Below are positions 17,513 to 25,986 of a DNA stretch of 35,411 nt, one piece after another. Location: NCBI GenBank assembly GCA_024710875.1, contig JANJTX010000112.1, positions 1 to 35,411 of the forward strand, written 5' to 3'. Below the pieces are notes generated by a model, which ran no database searches, was not told the DNA's origin, and saw nothing but the letters and a program-made list of their open reading frames with translations. Position 1 is the stretch's first letter; the number at the start of each line of letters is the position of its first letter. Source of the DNA: Anaerolineales bacterium (GTDB lineage Bacteria > Chloroflexota > Anaerolineae > Anaerolineales > UBA11579). A program made the position numbers and the translations under genes.

Positions 17513-18277
17513 ATGAACCTCCCCCTGCCAGACCTGCGCGCCCCGCTGCTCAACGCCGCCGGCTTCCTCGGCTTCGTGCCAGACCCGCGCGGCCCCATCC
17601 CGCTGGAGATGCTCGGCGCCTTCATCACCAACCCCATCAGCCGCGGCCCGCGCCGCCCGGCCCGCGCCCCGCTGGCCCAAACCGGCCCCGGCACGGCCCT
17701 GCTGCACAGCGGCCTGCCCAACCCCGGCCTGCGCGCCGCCCTCAAACGCTACGCCGCCGCCTGGGGGCGCGCCCCGCTGCCCATCATCGTCCACCTGCTG
17801 GTCGAATCCCCGGCCGAAGCCGAAAGCCTGACCCGCGCCCTCGAAGGCCGCGAAAACATTCTGGCGGTCGAACTCGGCCTGCCCGAAGATCTGGAAGAAC
17901 GCGTCGCTGGCCAATTCATCACCGCCGCCCTTGGCGAACTGCCAGTCATTGCCCGCATATCCCCCGCCGCCCAGAACCTCGCCCCGGCCCTCGTGGCCGC
18001 CGGATCCAGCGCCATCAGCCTCGGGCCGCTGCCCGGCGCCGCGCTGTCCGGCAACGCCCCCCAGCGCGGCCGCCTGATTGGGCCGGGGCTGTTCCCGGCC
18101 ACCCTCGCCGCCACCACCCGCCTGGCCGGGCTGGGCGTGCCGCTCATCGCCAGCGGCGGCGTGTACCAGCCGCAGCAGGTACAAACCCTGCTGGCCGCCG
18201 GGGCGCAAGCCGTCCAGTTGGATGGCCTCCTGTGGCGCGGCCTCGGCCCGGAGTGGCAGGCCGCGCCCGCCACCTAA
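17513..18277 (+). CDS. Dihydroorotate dehydrogenase-like TIM-barrel protein (possibly degenerate)
   Basis: LLNAAGFLG; TALLHSGLPNPGLRAALKRY; PVIARISPAAQNLAPALVAAGSSAISLG; VPLIASGGVYQPQQVQTLLAAGAQAVQLDGLLW. Confidence 0.6.
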   Translation: MNLPLPDLRAPLLNAAGFLGFVPDPRGPIPLEMLGAFITNPISRGPRRPARAPLAQTGPGTALLHSGLPNPGLRAALKRYAAAWGRAPLPIIVHLLVESPAEAESLTRALEGRENILAVELGLPEDLEERVAGQFITAALGELPVIARISPAAQNLAPALVAAGSSAISLGPLPGAALSGNAPQRGRLIGPGLFPATLAATTRLAGLGVPLIASGGVYQPQQVQTLLAAGAQAVQLDGLLWRGLGPEWQAAPAT

Positions 18278-19299
18278 GGCAAATGCGGGATATGAAATTG
18301 AGGCGCGGTTGGGTTGCCCTTAAACCGCGTTTTCACTTTTTCATAGCCTATGTCGCTAAAAGGACAACTTGCCAGACAGATCGCACAGCCAAAATTCTGG
18401 TTGAAATAATCCCGGCAGTCGTCATGGTCAATGCACTGCATCCCACCATCGCCCCGAGGACGCGGCTGGTCATAAATCGCCTTTACCGGGCAGGCGCGGA
18501 TACATTTCTTGCACATTGCGCAAAAATCCCGCACCCAGTAGTGCTCATTTTCGGTTTGAATTGGCAGGTTGGTGATATTGGTGTAAATCGTGTTAATGCG
18601 GAGGCGCACACCTTCTCCGGGGGTAATCAATAACCCGTGGTACCCAATTGCGCCCAGGCCAGCTAATTCAGCCAGATGGGTGTAGTCCGTCAGGCCGCCC
18701 AAGGCAGTGCCCGGATAGGCCGCAAAGCCACTTCGGCGCATAAACCGGGCCATTTTGTTGCCAACGCGTGCCAGATTGCCATAGCCTTTTGCCACTTCCC
18801 GGAAAGCCTCAAAGCTGGGCGCGGTGGACATATTTTCCTTATCCATCTCAACTGTGATGACCACAGCATATGGATATGGGATTCCCTTGTCCTTGAAGAT
18901 CGCGTTGTTTGGTACTTTCACATATTTGATATCCACCGCTCCGGCATTTCGAGCCAGTGTTTCTAATTGCTCAAAAAACTCAGGTTCGGCGGTCGACCTT
19001 CTGGGTTGAAATTTACCGTCGTACATCCTGGCGCTTTGGCGCATCTGTACTTGGAGCGGCAACATGATTGGCAAAACTGATGCGATTTGTCTGACAGTTA
19101 ATTTGGACATATACATGTCAGAAAATGTTAAGTTCTTGCTGTCAAAGGGGGTGCGGGGTTTCGATGTTTCAGCCGGCTTCACCAATGTCTGAAAGTTTTC
19201 CAACTCTCTGTCAAATTGAGCCAGTAATTTATCCAAAGATGGTTTCTTGCTGGATCCTTTGGGCATCAAAGTTTCAAAAATTCGATTGACAATGGTCAT
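18274..19299 (-). CDS. 4Fe-4S double-cluster protein of the reductive dehalogenase / epoxyqueuosine reductase (QueG)-like superfamily
   Basis: CAMCKKCIRACP and CAICLASCPF ferredoxin motifs; LAGLGAIGYHGLLITPGEGVRLRINTIYTNI region; no Tat signal. Confidence 0.75.
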   Translation of the reverse strand: MTIVNRIFETLMPKGSSKKPSLDKLLAQFDRELENFQTLVKPAETSKPRTPFDSKNLTFSDMYMSKLTVRQIASVLPIMLPLQVQMRQSARMYDGKFQPRRSTAEPEFFEQLETLARNAGAVDIKYVKVPNNAIFKDKGIPYPYAVVITVEMDKENMSTAPSFEAFREVAKGYGNLARVGNKMARFMRRSGFAAYPGTALGGLTDYTHLAELAGLGAIGYHGLLITPGEGVRLRINTIYTNITNLPIQTENEHYWVRDFCAMCKKCIRACPVKAIYDQPRPRGDGGMQCIDHDDCRDYFNQNFGCAICLASCPFSDIGYEKVKTRFKGNPTAPQFHIPHLP

Positions 19300-19327
19300 T
19301 TGTTTTTCTTCCCAGGAGCGCTATTTA

Positions 19328-19345
19328 TGTTAGTGTGCACTTACA
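19328..19345. promoter_or_regulatory. Candidate TetR-family operator O1: TGTTAGTG-TG-CACTTACA
   Basis: 8-2-8 inverted repeat, 7/8 arm match, intergenic between divergent Fe-S and TetR genes. Confidence 0.65.
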
Positions 19346-19348
19346 ATA

Positions 19349-19377
19349 AATATAGCACAGTCTTTTTTGCAAGTCAA
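19349..19377 (-). promoter_or_regulatory. Sigma70-type promoter for the Fe-S gene: TTGACT-N17-TATATT on minus strand
   Basis: plus-strand AGTCAA 19372-19377 and AATATA 19349-19354, 17 nt spacer. Confidence 0.75.
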
Positions 19378-19385
19378 CACTAACA
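19368..19385. promoter_or_regulatory. Candidate TetR-family operator O2: TGCAAGTC-AA-CACTAACA
   Basis: same 8-2-8 architecture; CACTAACA is the exact reverse complement of the O1 left arm. Confidence 0.6.
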
Positions 19386-19434
19386 TATGATAAGATGCTT
19401 TTTGAGACTGATTTGTTTTCCCAGGAGCTGCAGA

Positions 19435-20001
19435 ATGCCAAAAGTCTTGGATGACGAAAAAATATTTGTGGCAGTGATGGAAGTTATCGTAGCGCGCGGC
19501 TATTCCGGCGCCACCACCAAGCAATTGGCTGAAGCCGCCGGTATGAGTGAAGTGACACTGTTCAGGAAGTATGAAAACAAACTACAACTGGTAAAAAAGA
19601 CCATTGCCGCCATTATTGAACAGAGCAGCTTCAATGCCTCTACGGCATACACTGGGAATATTCAGGCTGATTTACTGCGCATCTTACAGGCCTATGAAGA
19701 GTCGGTCATCTTACACGGGCGCTTTTTTCTCGCATTATTCTCGGAAGTTTCAAAGCACCCGGAGCTAATCGATTCGTTCGACCAGCCGATCGGGCTTTTT
19801 TACTCCATTGGTCAACTTTTGGCCCGTTATCAGGCCGAGGGTATCCTGATACAAGAGCATCCCTTGCACACAACGGCTTCTTTACTTGGGCCCATCATTT
19901 ATGGTGAGTTCATGCGCAGCACAATTCCCGCTTTCGAAGTCCCCCCATTGAATTTAGAAAATCACGTTCAAAATTTTCTGCGTGGGCGCTACCAGAGATA
20001 A
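19435..20001 (+). CDS. TetR-family transcriptional regulator
   Basis: N-terminal HTH: AVMEVIVARGYSGATTKQLAEAAGMSEVTLFRKYENKLQLVKK; ATG 19435 with SD CAGGAG. Confidence 0.9.
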   Translation: MPKVLDDEKIFVAVMEVIVARGYSGATTKQLAEAAGMSEVTLFRKYENKLQLVKKTIAAIIEQSSFNASTAYTGNIQADLLRILQAYEESVILHGRFFLALFSEVSKHPELIDSFDQPIGLFYSIGQLLARYQAEGILIQEHPLHTTASLLGPIIYGEFMRSTIPAFEVPPLNLENHVQNFLRGRYQR

Positions 20002-20050
20002 TGGCCGCACCAGTGATTTTCCCGGCCGCGCCAATCCCTTCGTTTCCGGT

Positions 20051-21025
20051 CTAAAATTCCTGCCCCGCCACGCTCGGGTGCACCCACTCAAACTCATTCT
20101 CTACAATCGAATGCTTTACCAGGTTGCCCTCGGCATCCAGCGGCAGCGCAAAGCCCTGCGGGCGGGCCACCTCTTCCAGACTCACCGGCCGCTTGCGCCC
20201 ACGCCACCCGGCAATTTCCTCCTCGGTCAACGGCTTGAAATACAGCCCCGCACTCGGCGGCTGGTACAGGCCATAGCGCTTGTTGCCGCGAATACGGGCC
20301 TGCGTGCCATGCGGGTTGGTGTACAGCGTCAGGCTGGCCGGGATGTCCAGCAAACAGCGCTCCAGCTTTAGACCGGAGCGGTCATAGTTTTCCAGCATCA
20401 GCGTTTCGGCCCCGCCGCTGGTATCCTGGGTCGAGAAGCCCGCCCGCGTGGCCGCAAATGGCCCCAGTTGCTTCCACACGCTCAAGCGCGTGATGCCATT
20501 GGCCGCCGAAGGCGTGATGCCGTGCGAATGCCCTGCCAGCGAGAACAGCCGCGTGGCCTGCCCCGCCAGCCTGAAAGTCCGGGGCGGTTGCACCAGCCCC
20601 CGCCAGCCGCCGGGGAAAATCCGCGCCAGCCGCTTGCGCCGCTGGCCGTCCAGCACAATCGAGCCAATCTGTGGGTGCGCCGCTGCAATCTTCAAAGTCT
20701 CCGGCAGCCAGGCATCCGTGCGAATAAACTGGATGTCATCCGTCAGCGCCAGCAGGTACTCGCCCGTAGCACGCTCCACCAGGATGTTCTGGGCGGTCAC
20801 GAACTCGGTCGTCGGTTTGCGTTCCGGTTGCAGCACCAGCTCATCAATAAAGTCCAGCCCGCGCAGGTAGTCCTGCAGACCCTCCTCCACCGAGGCGTTG
20901 TCCACCACCACCCATTGCGCCGGCACGCCCCCCAGACTCAACCGCAATGATTCAATCAACGCCCGCAAAAAGTGCAGGCGGTTGCAACTGATGATTCCAA
21001 TCGTCAGGCTCGGCAGGGCGGTCAT
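20051..21025 (-). CDS. Glycosyltransferase family 2-like protein
   Basis: LTIGIISCNRLHFLRALIESL...WVVVDNAS...GEYLLALTDDIQFI GT-A fold motifs. Confidence 0.8.
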   Translation of the reverse strand: MTALPSLTIGIISCNRLHFLRALIESLRLSLGGVPAQWVVVDNASVEEGLQDYLRGLDFIDELVLQPERKPTTEFVTAQNILVERATGEYLLALTDDIQFIRTDAWLPETLKIAAAHPQIGSIVLDGQRRKRLARIFPGGWRGLVQPPRTFRLAGQATRLFSLAGHSHGITPSAANGITRLSVWKQLGPFAATRAGFSTQDTSGGAETLMLENYDRSGLKLERCLLDIPASLTLYTNPHGTQARIRGNKRYGLYQPPSAGLYFKPLTEEEIAGWRGRKRPVSLEEVARPQGFALPLDAEGNLVKHSIVENEFEWVHPSVAGQEF

Positions 21026-21029
21026 GCGG

Positions 21030-21980
21030 CTACAGTCCGTACACCTTCTTCATCCAGTCCATCGTCAGGCGCATGCCATCTTCCATGGAGTAGGTGATTT
21101 TGTGGTCCAGGTCGCGCACGCTCTTGGAGACATCCACTTTCTTGTCGCGGGTGGTCAGCACTTCGGAGTCACGCGCCTCGGCCAGTTTCGGGTCAGCCCC
21201 GGTCAGGCGCAGCACAATGTCCGATAGTTCTTCAATCGTGTGGTGCTCAAACCCGCCGATGTTGTACGTCTCGCCGGGGATAAAATTCTCGCTGATGTTC
21301 GCCACCGTGCGCACCGTATCGCCCAGATAGGTGGACGTGCGCGAGTGGCCGCGGAAGACCACCCACGGCAGGCCGTTCAGGGCGCAGTACAGGAAGCGGC
21401 TGTTCACCGAGCGGTACGGGCTGTAATACTCGCCCGGCCCATAGGTGTTGAACAGCCGCACCACCACGCTCTGCGTGCCATACTGGATGGCCGAGTTGCG
21501 AATCTGCATCTCGTTCACCCACTTGCTCATGGCGTAGTCATTCATCTGCTTGATTTCATAGTCGTCCATCACGCTCTCGACCATAATCTCCGGCCAGTCG
21601 CCATACACTTCAGACGAAGAGAAATGAATCAGCCGGAAGCCGTGCTGTTCCTGCAAGCGGATGATGTTCTTGGTGCCAATCGCATTCGTACGCCACAGCG
21701 TCTCATAGAAATCTTCGCCATTCCAGCGCCCGAACTCGGCCGCGCAATGGTAGATATAGTCAAACGGCCCCAGTTCTTCAATCACCCGCTCAATCTGGCG
21801 GTATTCACTCACATCGCAGCGGGCATACTGCGGCTTTTCCACATCCGTCCGCAGGCTGAACCCGACTTCGTCGGCCTGGTGCATCAGGTCGCACGAAATC
21901 ACATCATGGCCGCGGCCGCGCAGTTCCTGCACCAGCCCGGCCCCCACCGTCCCAACCCCACCTGTTACCAAAATCCGCAT
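21030..21980 (-). CDS. NAD-dependent epimerase/dehydratase (extended SDR)
   Basis: RILVTGGVGTVGAGLVQEL; HFSSSEVYGDWPE; NDYAMSKWVNE (YxxxK). Confidence 0.88.
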   Translation of the reverse strand: MRILVTGGVGTVGAGLVQELRGRGHDVISCDLMHQADEVGFSLRTDVEKPQYARCDVSEYRQIERVIEELGPFDYIYHCAAEFGRWNGEDFYETLWRTNAIGTKNIIRLQEQHGFRLIHFSSSEVYGDWPEIMVESVMDDYEIKQMNDYAMSKWVNEMQIRNSAIQYGTQSVVVRLFNTYGPGEYYSPYRSVNSRFLYCALNGLPWVVFRGHSRTSTYLGDTVRTVANISENFIPGETYNIGGFEHHTIEELSDIVLRLTGADPKLAEARDSEVLTTRDKKVDVSKSVRDLDHKITYSMEDGMRLTMDWMKKVYGL

Positions 21981-22041
21981 ACTTGCACCTCGTTTGAACT
22001 AAATCAGATACCCAAATTGTAACGGACGCGCCGCGCCCCGG

Positions 22042-23361
22042 CTAATCCAGATAGCCCAGGTCGCGCAAACGCTCCTGCATCACACTTAATTCTTCGGCGC
22101 TGACCGCCGCCCGGCCTTCACCCAGCAGGGCCGTCTGCCGCCCCACGCCGGAGTCATTGCGCGCCGGTAAAATCTCTTTCCGCCGCGTGGCAAACAGGCT
22201 CTCCCCGGAACGTTCCCTGAACGGGTCGGCCACTCCCAGCAAATCGGTAATCGCCGGGCGGATGTCCACAATCCCCGCCGGCGTAGTCACCCGCACTCCG
22301 GCCTGCACATAGGCCGGGCCGCTCACAATCAATGGGATTCGCATCAGTTCCGGGGTGGGCTCCAGGCTGTGGCCCAGCCGCCCATGTTCACCCAGCAATT
22401 CGCCGTGGTCTGCCAGAATGAAGAAGACCGTGTTTTCAGCCTGCCCCCGCTCTTCAAGCATCCCCATAAAGCGCCCTACCTGCGTATCCACATAGTTCAA
22501 GCAACGGTCGTAATTCCAGCGCAACAAATCAATATCCGCCGGGGTCAGGTCATCACTGTAGGTCCAGGCCTGACTGATACCATCTGCCATGGCCTGCTCG
22601 GCCGCCGGGCGATGCCGCAAATCGCCATTGAAATTACTTTGAGGTTCAAACCCAAAACGCTCGCGCTGCTCCGGGTGCGGCAGGTAAGGGTCATGGCAGT
22701 CCATCACATTCATAAACAGGAAGAACGGCTGCTCCTGCTCGCCCGCCCGCCGGGTTGCCGCATCCGCCAGGTCAAACAACCGGCCCGCCCGGAAGTACAC
22801 CGCCTGGCGGTTGGAATTCTTATTCACAAGTCCGTACTCAGCCAGTTGCGCGACGCATTCTTTATCTGCCAGATAACCATCCAGTAACTGGCGTTCGGCA
22901 AATTCATCAAAGCCTTCATAGGGCTGGAGCGTCTCCGGCGAGACCAGAAAATTGGCGCTGATGCCGGCCGTGGTATACCCCAACTCGCGCAGCAACTTCA
23001 ACAACGAGTGCTGGCTGTGTTCATAACCAGCCACATGCTTCACCAGCCCCAGCTTGCGCCCCAGCTGGCGCGCCAGAAAGCGCGCCCGCTCGGCCAGGTT
23101 GGCGCGTGCCAGCCAGGCCCGGCCTTCCCAATCTGCCTGCCCGCTTAACAGCGCAAAGTGCGCCAGCGGCGAGGCCGTATCTACCGTGGTCGCGTTTTCA
23201 AATTGCAGGCCCTGGCGAGCCAGCGCATCAATGGTCGGCGTGGTCGGGCGGTAATAGCCATAACAGGAGAAATGGTCATAGCGCGCCGCATCAATCACCA
23301 GCACAACGATGTTCGGGCGGCCGGATTTAACCAGCAAACTGGAAGGGTTGGACAAGTTCAT
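22042..23361 (-). CDS. Sulfatase/alkaline phosphatase-superfamily hydrolase
   Basis: NIVVLVIDAARYDHFSCYGYYRPTTPTIDALARQG; VFFILADHGELLGEHGRLGH. Confidence 0.85.
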   Translation of the reverse strand: MNLSNPSSLLVKSGRPNIVVLVIDAARYDHFSCYGYYRPTTPTIDALARQGLQFENATTVDTASPLAHFALLSGQADWEGRAWLARANLAERARFLARQLGRKLGLVKHVAGYEHSQHSLLKLLRELGYTTAGISANFLVSPETLQPYEGFDEFAERQLLDGYLADKECVAQLAEYGLVNKNSNRQAVYFRAGRLFDLADAATRRAGEQEQPFFLFMNVMDCHDPYLPHPEQRERFGFEPQSNFNGDLRHRPAAEQAMADGISQAWTYSDDLTPADIDLLRWNYDRCLNYVDTQVGRFMGMLEERGQAENTVFFILADHGELLGEHGRLGHSLEPTPELMRIPLIVSGPAYVQAGVRVTTPAGIVDIRPAITDLLGVADPFRERSGESLFATRRKEILPARNDSGVGRQTALLGEGRAAVSAEELSVMQERLRDLGYLD

Positions 23362-23409
23362 AGAAAGCCGACATCCTGAAACATAACCTGCGAATTATAC
23401 CTTTTTAAA

Positions 23410-23850
23410 TCAGCCCTTTTCCAGCCAGAGGGTCATCGGTCCGTCGTTGTGAATCTCCACCTGCATCTCGGCCCCAAAGACCCCCATCTGCACCGGCAGG
23501 CCCTGCTCAGCCAGCAGCTCCGCAAAGCGGCGCACCAGCGGCTCGGCCACCTCCGGCAAAGCCGCCCCGGTAAACGAGGGCCGCCGTCCCTTCTGGGCAT
23601 CCGCATACAGCGTAAACTGCGAGACCACCAGCGCCGCCCCGCCTACATCCAGCACGCTTAGATTCGTCTTACCTTCGGCATCCGCAAAAATCCGCAGGTT
23701 GGCGGCTTTCTCGGCCAGCCACTCGGCCTGGGCTTCGCCATCCCCCTGCCCAACCCCCACCAGAATCACCAGCCCGCGCCCAATCTCGGCCACCGCCCGG
23801 CCAGCCACGCTCACCTTGCCCGCCGAAACGCGCTGCACCAGGAGCCGCAT
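23410..23850 (-). CDS. dtd: D-aminoacyl-tRNA deacylase
   Basis: [53 protein letters not shown]. Confidence 0.95.
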   Translation of the reverse strand: MRLLVQRVSAGKVSVAGRAVAEIGRGLVILVGVGQGDGEAQAEWLAEKAANLRIFADAEGKTNLSVLDVGGAALVVSQFTLYADAQKGRRPSFTGAALPEVAEPLVRRFAELLAEQGLPVQMGVFGAEMQVEIHNDGPMTLWLEKG

Positions 23851-23854
23851 CTGG

Positions 23855-24901
23855 CTAGCCCTGTTTCTTTTCGCGCTTCTCCACCTTGCGGCGGATGCGA
23901 TTCCACACCCCGGAAAGTCCCATGGCTTTCTTCATGGCGTACAACGTCTGCTGGGTCTCGGCCCGCGCTTTCTCGGTGCCGTTCACCAGAATCTCTTCAA
24001 TCAGGCCGCTTTCCTCAAACTGCGCCCGCCGTTCGTGCATCGGCGCCAGTACCGCATTGATCGCCGCCACCAGCTTTTCCTTCACTTCCACATCGCCCAC
24101 TTTTCCGGCCCGGTAACGGGTTTTGAGGTCTTCCACTTCGGCCTTGTTCGTATTAAAGGCATCGTGGTACTCAAACACCGGGTTGCCCTCTACCGTACCG
24201 GGAATATCCGCCCGCACCCGGTTGGGGTCGGTGTACATGCTCATGACCTTCTTTTCCACTTCTTTCGGCCCATCGCTCAGGAAGATGGCATTGTTGAGGC
24301 TCTTGCTCATCTTGGACTGGCCGTCGGTACCCACCAGGGTCGGAATTTCACCCACCAGCCCATCCGGCTCCGGCAGGGTCTCGCCATACATATGGTTAAA
24401 ACGCCGAGCGATTTCACGCGTAATTTCCACATGGGCGATATTGTCCTTGCCCACCGGCACCAGGTCGCCGCGCACGCATAAAATATCAGCCGCCTGCAGC
24501 ACCGGGTAGCCCAGCAACGCCAGCGGCATTTCGATGTTCGCATCCCGCGCCATATCCTTCAGGCTTGGCAGGCGTTCCAGCCGTGCCACGGTTACCAGGC
24601 TCTGAAACAGCGTGTACATTTCATGGATTTCCGGGATGCCCGACTGCATGTAAAAGGTCACTTTTTCCGGTTCCAGCCCGGCTGCAATCTGGTCCAGCAC
24701 CATGTCATGCGCATTCTTGTCAATGTCGGCGATATGCTGCGGTTCGTTCTTGGTGGTCAGCATGTGCAGGTCAGCCACCAGGATGTACGTCTCGTACTTG
24801 TCCTGCAACTTAACCCGGTTATAAATCGAGCCCACCAGATGGCCGAGGTGCATTTTGCCGGTTGGGCGGTCGCCGGTCAGCAGGCGTTTCTTTTCGCTCA
24901 T
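23855..24901 (-). CDS. trpS: Tryptophanyl-tRNA synthetase
   Basis: [18 protein letters not shown] (HIGH), [33 protein letters not shown] (KMSKS). Confidence 0.93.
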   Translation of the reverse strand: MSEKKRLLTGDRPTGKMHLGHLVGSIYNRVKLQDKYETYILVADLHMLTTKNEPQHIADIDKNAHDMVLDQIAAGLEPEKVTFYMQSGIPEIHEMYTLFQSLVTVARLERLPSLKDMARDANIEMPLALLGYPVLQAADILCVRGDLVPVGKDNIAHVEITREIARRFNHMYGETLPEPDGLVGEIPTLVGTDGQSKMSKSLNNAIFLSDGPKEVEKKVMSMYTDPNRVRADIPGTVEGNPVFEYHDAFNTNKAEVEDLKTRYRAGKVGDVEVKEKLVAAINAVLAPMHERRAQFEESGLIEEILVNGTEKARAETQQTLYAMKKAMGLSGVWNRIRRKVEKREKKQG

Positions 24902-25152
24902 CAGTTTTCTTCCAGATACGCTTTCAATAGATTCAGCAGTTCGCCCGGTTCGGCATGCCGCCGGGTTTCCTTTTTGCTGTACAGCAAGTTGCCATTCACG
25001 CTGAATTCAAACAGCCCGCCCGTTGCGGGGACCAGCGTGAAGCGCGCAATCTGCGGCTCCAGCGATTTTTGAGAGAGGATTTGCGTCAGCGCGCTCACGG
25101 CACGCGGGGTGTATCCTCATTCATGGCAGTAAATCAGCTCGATTTCAAGCAT
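24901..25152 (-). CDS. SelW/Rdx-family thioredoxin-like selenoprotein with in-frame UGA (Sec) at 25119-25117
   Basis: Minus-strand reading from ATG 25152: MLEIELIYCHE(TGA)GYTPRAVSALTQILSQKSLEPQIARFTLVPATGGLFEFSVNGNLLYSKKETRRHAEPGELLNLLKAYLEEN. Rdx/SelW signature YCxxC/U-GY, LVPATGG-FEF-VNG-L-YSKK. SD AGGAG upstream. The supplied ORF track only has the part after the TGA. Confidence 0.85.
25075..25119 (-). ncRNA. Candidate bacterial SECIS element immediately 3' of the UGA
   Basis: UGAGGAUACACCCC-GCGUGC-CGUGA-GCGCGC-UGACGCAA-AUCCUC: 6 bp apical stem (one G-U), 5 nt loop with G at position 2, 17 nt from UGA to loop; optional lower helix GAGGAU/AUCCUC. Confidence 0.65.
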
Positions 25153-25212
25153 TTCAACGACTCCTGCAGTGAGGTCAATATAGTTGCTGCGGCCTTTAAT
25201 CGCCAGCCGCCG

Positions 25213-25218
25213 TATAAT
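25213..25218 (+). promoter_or_regulatory. -10 element TATAAT 6 nt before ATG 25225 (leaderless-type)
   Basis: TATAAT-TAAACT-ATG. Confidence 0.6.
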
Positions 25219-25224
25219 TAAACT

Positions 25225-25986
25225 ATGCCAACGCCATTTTATCACCTTAGCCTGGCCGAGGAACTACTCGCCCACCCAGACCTGCCCCCGGCCGCCGCCC
25301 AGCTGCTGCGCGCCGAGCGCCCCGCGTTCCTGCTGGGTAACACCGCCCCGGATGTGCAGGTCGTCTCCGGCCAGCGGCGCGAACTCACCCACTTCTTCCA
25401 GGTGCCGCCCCGCAACGACACCCTGCCCACCACCCGCCTGCTGAACGAATTTCCCTCGCTCGCCGCCGCCGGGCTGGCTCCCGCCCAGGCCGCATTTATG
25501 GCCGGCTACCTCTGCCACCTGCTGGCCGACTTCCGCTGGGTCACCACCCTCTTCCTGCCCGTCTTTGGCGTGGAGGCCGGCTGGGGCACCTTCCCCCACC
25601 GGCTGTACATTCACAACATCGTCCGCACCTGGCTGGACGAAGAAGTGCTGGCCGCCCTGCCCCCGGATACCGGCGACTGCCTGGCCGCTGCCCAGCCTGC
25701 CCGCTGGCTGCCCTTCGTGGAAGATTTCTTCCTGCGCGAATGGCGCGACTATGTCGCCATCCAGCTCCAACCCGGCGCCCAGAGTGAAACTGTTACTGTC
25801 TTTGCCCGCCGCCAGGGCCTCAACCCCCAGGAGTTCTTTGACCTGCTACGCTCGCCCGAACGCATGCAAATCGAAGTCTTTACCCACCTTGCCCCGCAGG
25901 ACTTGATAGAATACCGGCAGGCGCTGGTGGCCGAAAGCCTGCCTCTGCTTGCTCACTACCTGGCCGCCGAGATACATTTGCCATGA
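25225..25986 (+). CDS. Zinc-dependent phospholipase C-like protein
   Basis: FLLGNTAPDVQ, ELTHFFQ, MAGYLCHLLADFRW metal-ligand pattern of Zn-dependent PLC-like proteins. Confidence 0.6.
   Translation: MPTPFYHLSLAEELLAHPDLPPAAAQLLRAERPAFLLGNTAPDVQVVSGQRRELTHFFQVPPRNDTLPTTRLLNEFPSLAAAGLAPAQAAFMAGYLCHLLADFRWVTTLFLPVFGVEAGWGTFPHRLYIHNIVRTWLDEEVLAALPPDTGDCLAAAQPARWLPFVEDFFLREWRDYVAIQLQPGAQSETVTVFARRQGLNPQEFFDLLRSPERMQIEVFTHLAPQDLIEYRQALVAESLPLLAHYLAAEIHLP

Noticed and set aside
25117-25119. TGA as a pseudogenizing stop in a CxxC Rdx-like gene
   Set aside because: Disfavoured, though not excluded: the gene is otherwise intact on both sides with an SD, coupled to trpS, and the TGA falls exactly at the redox Cys/Sec position followed by a hairpin.
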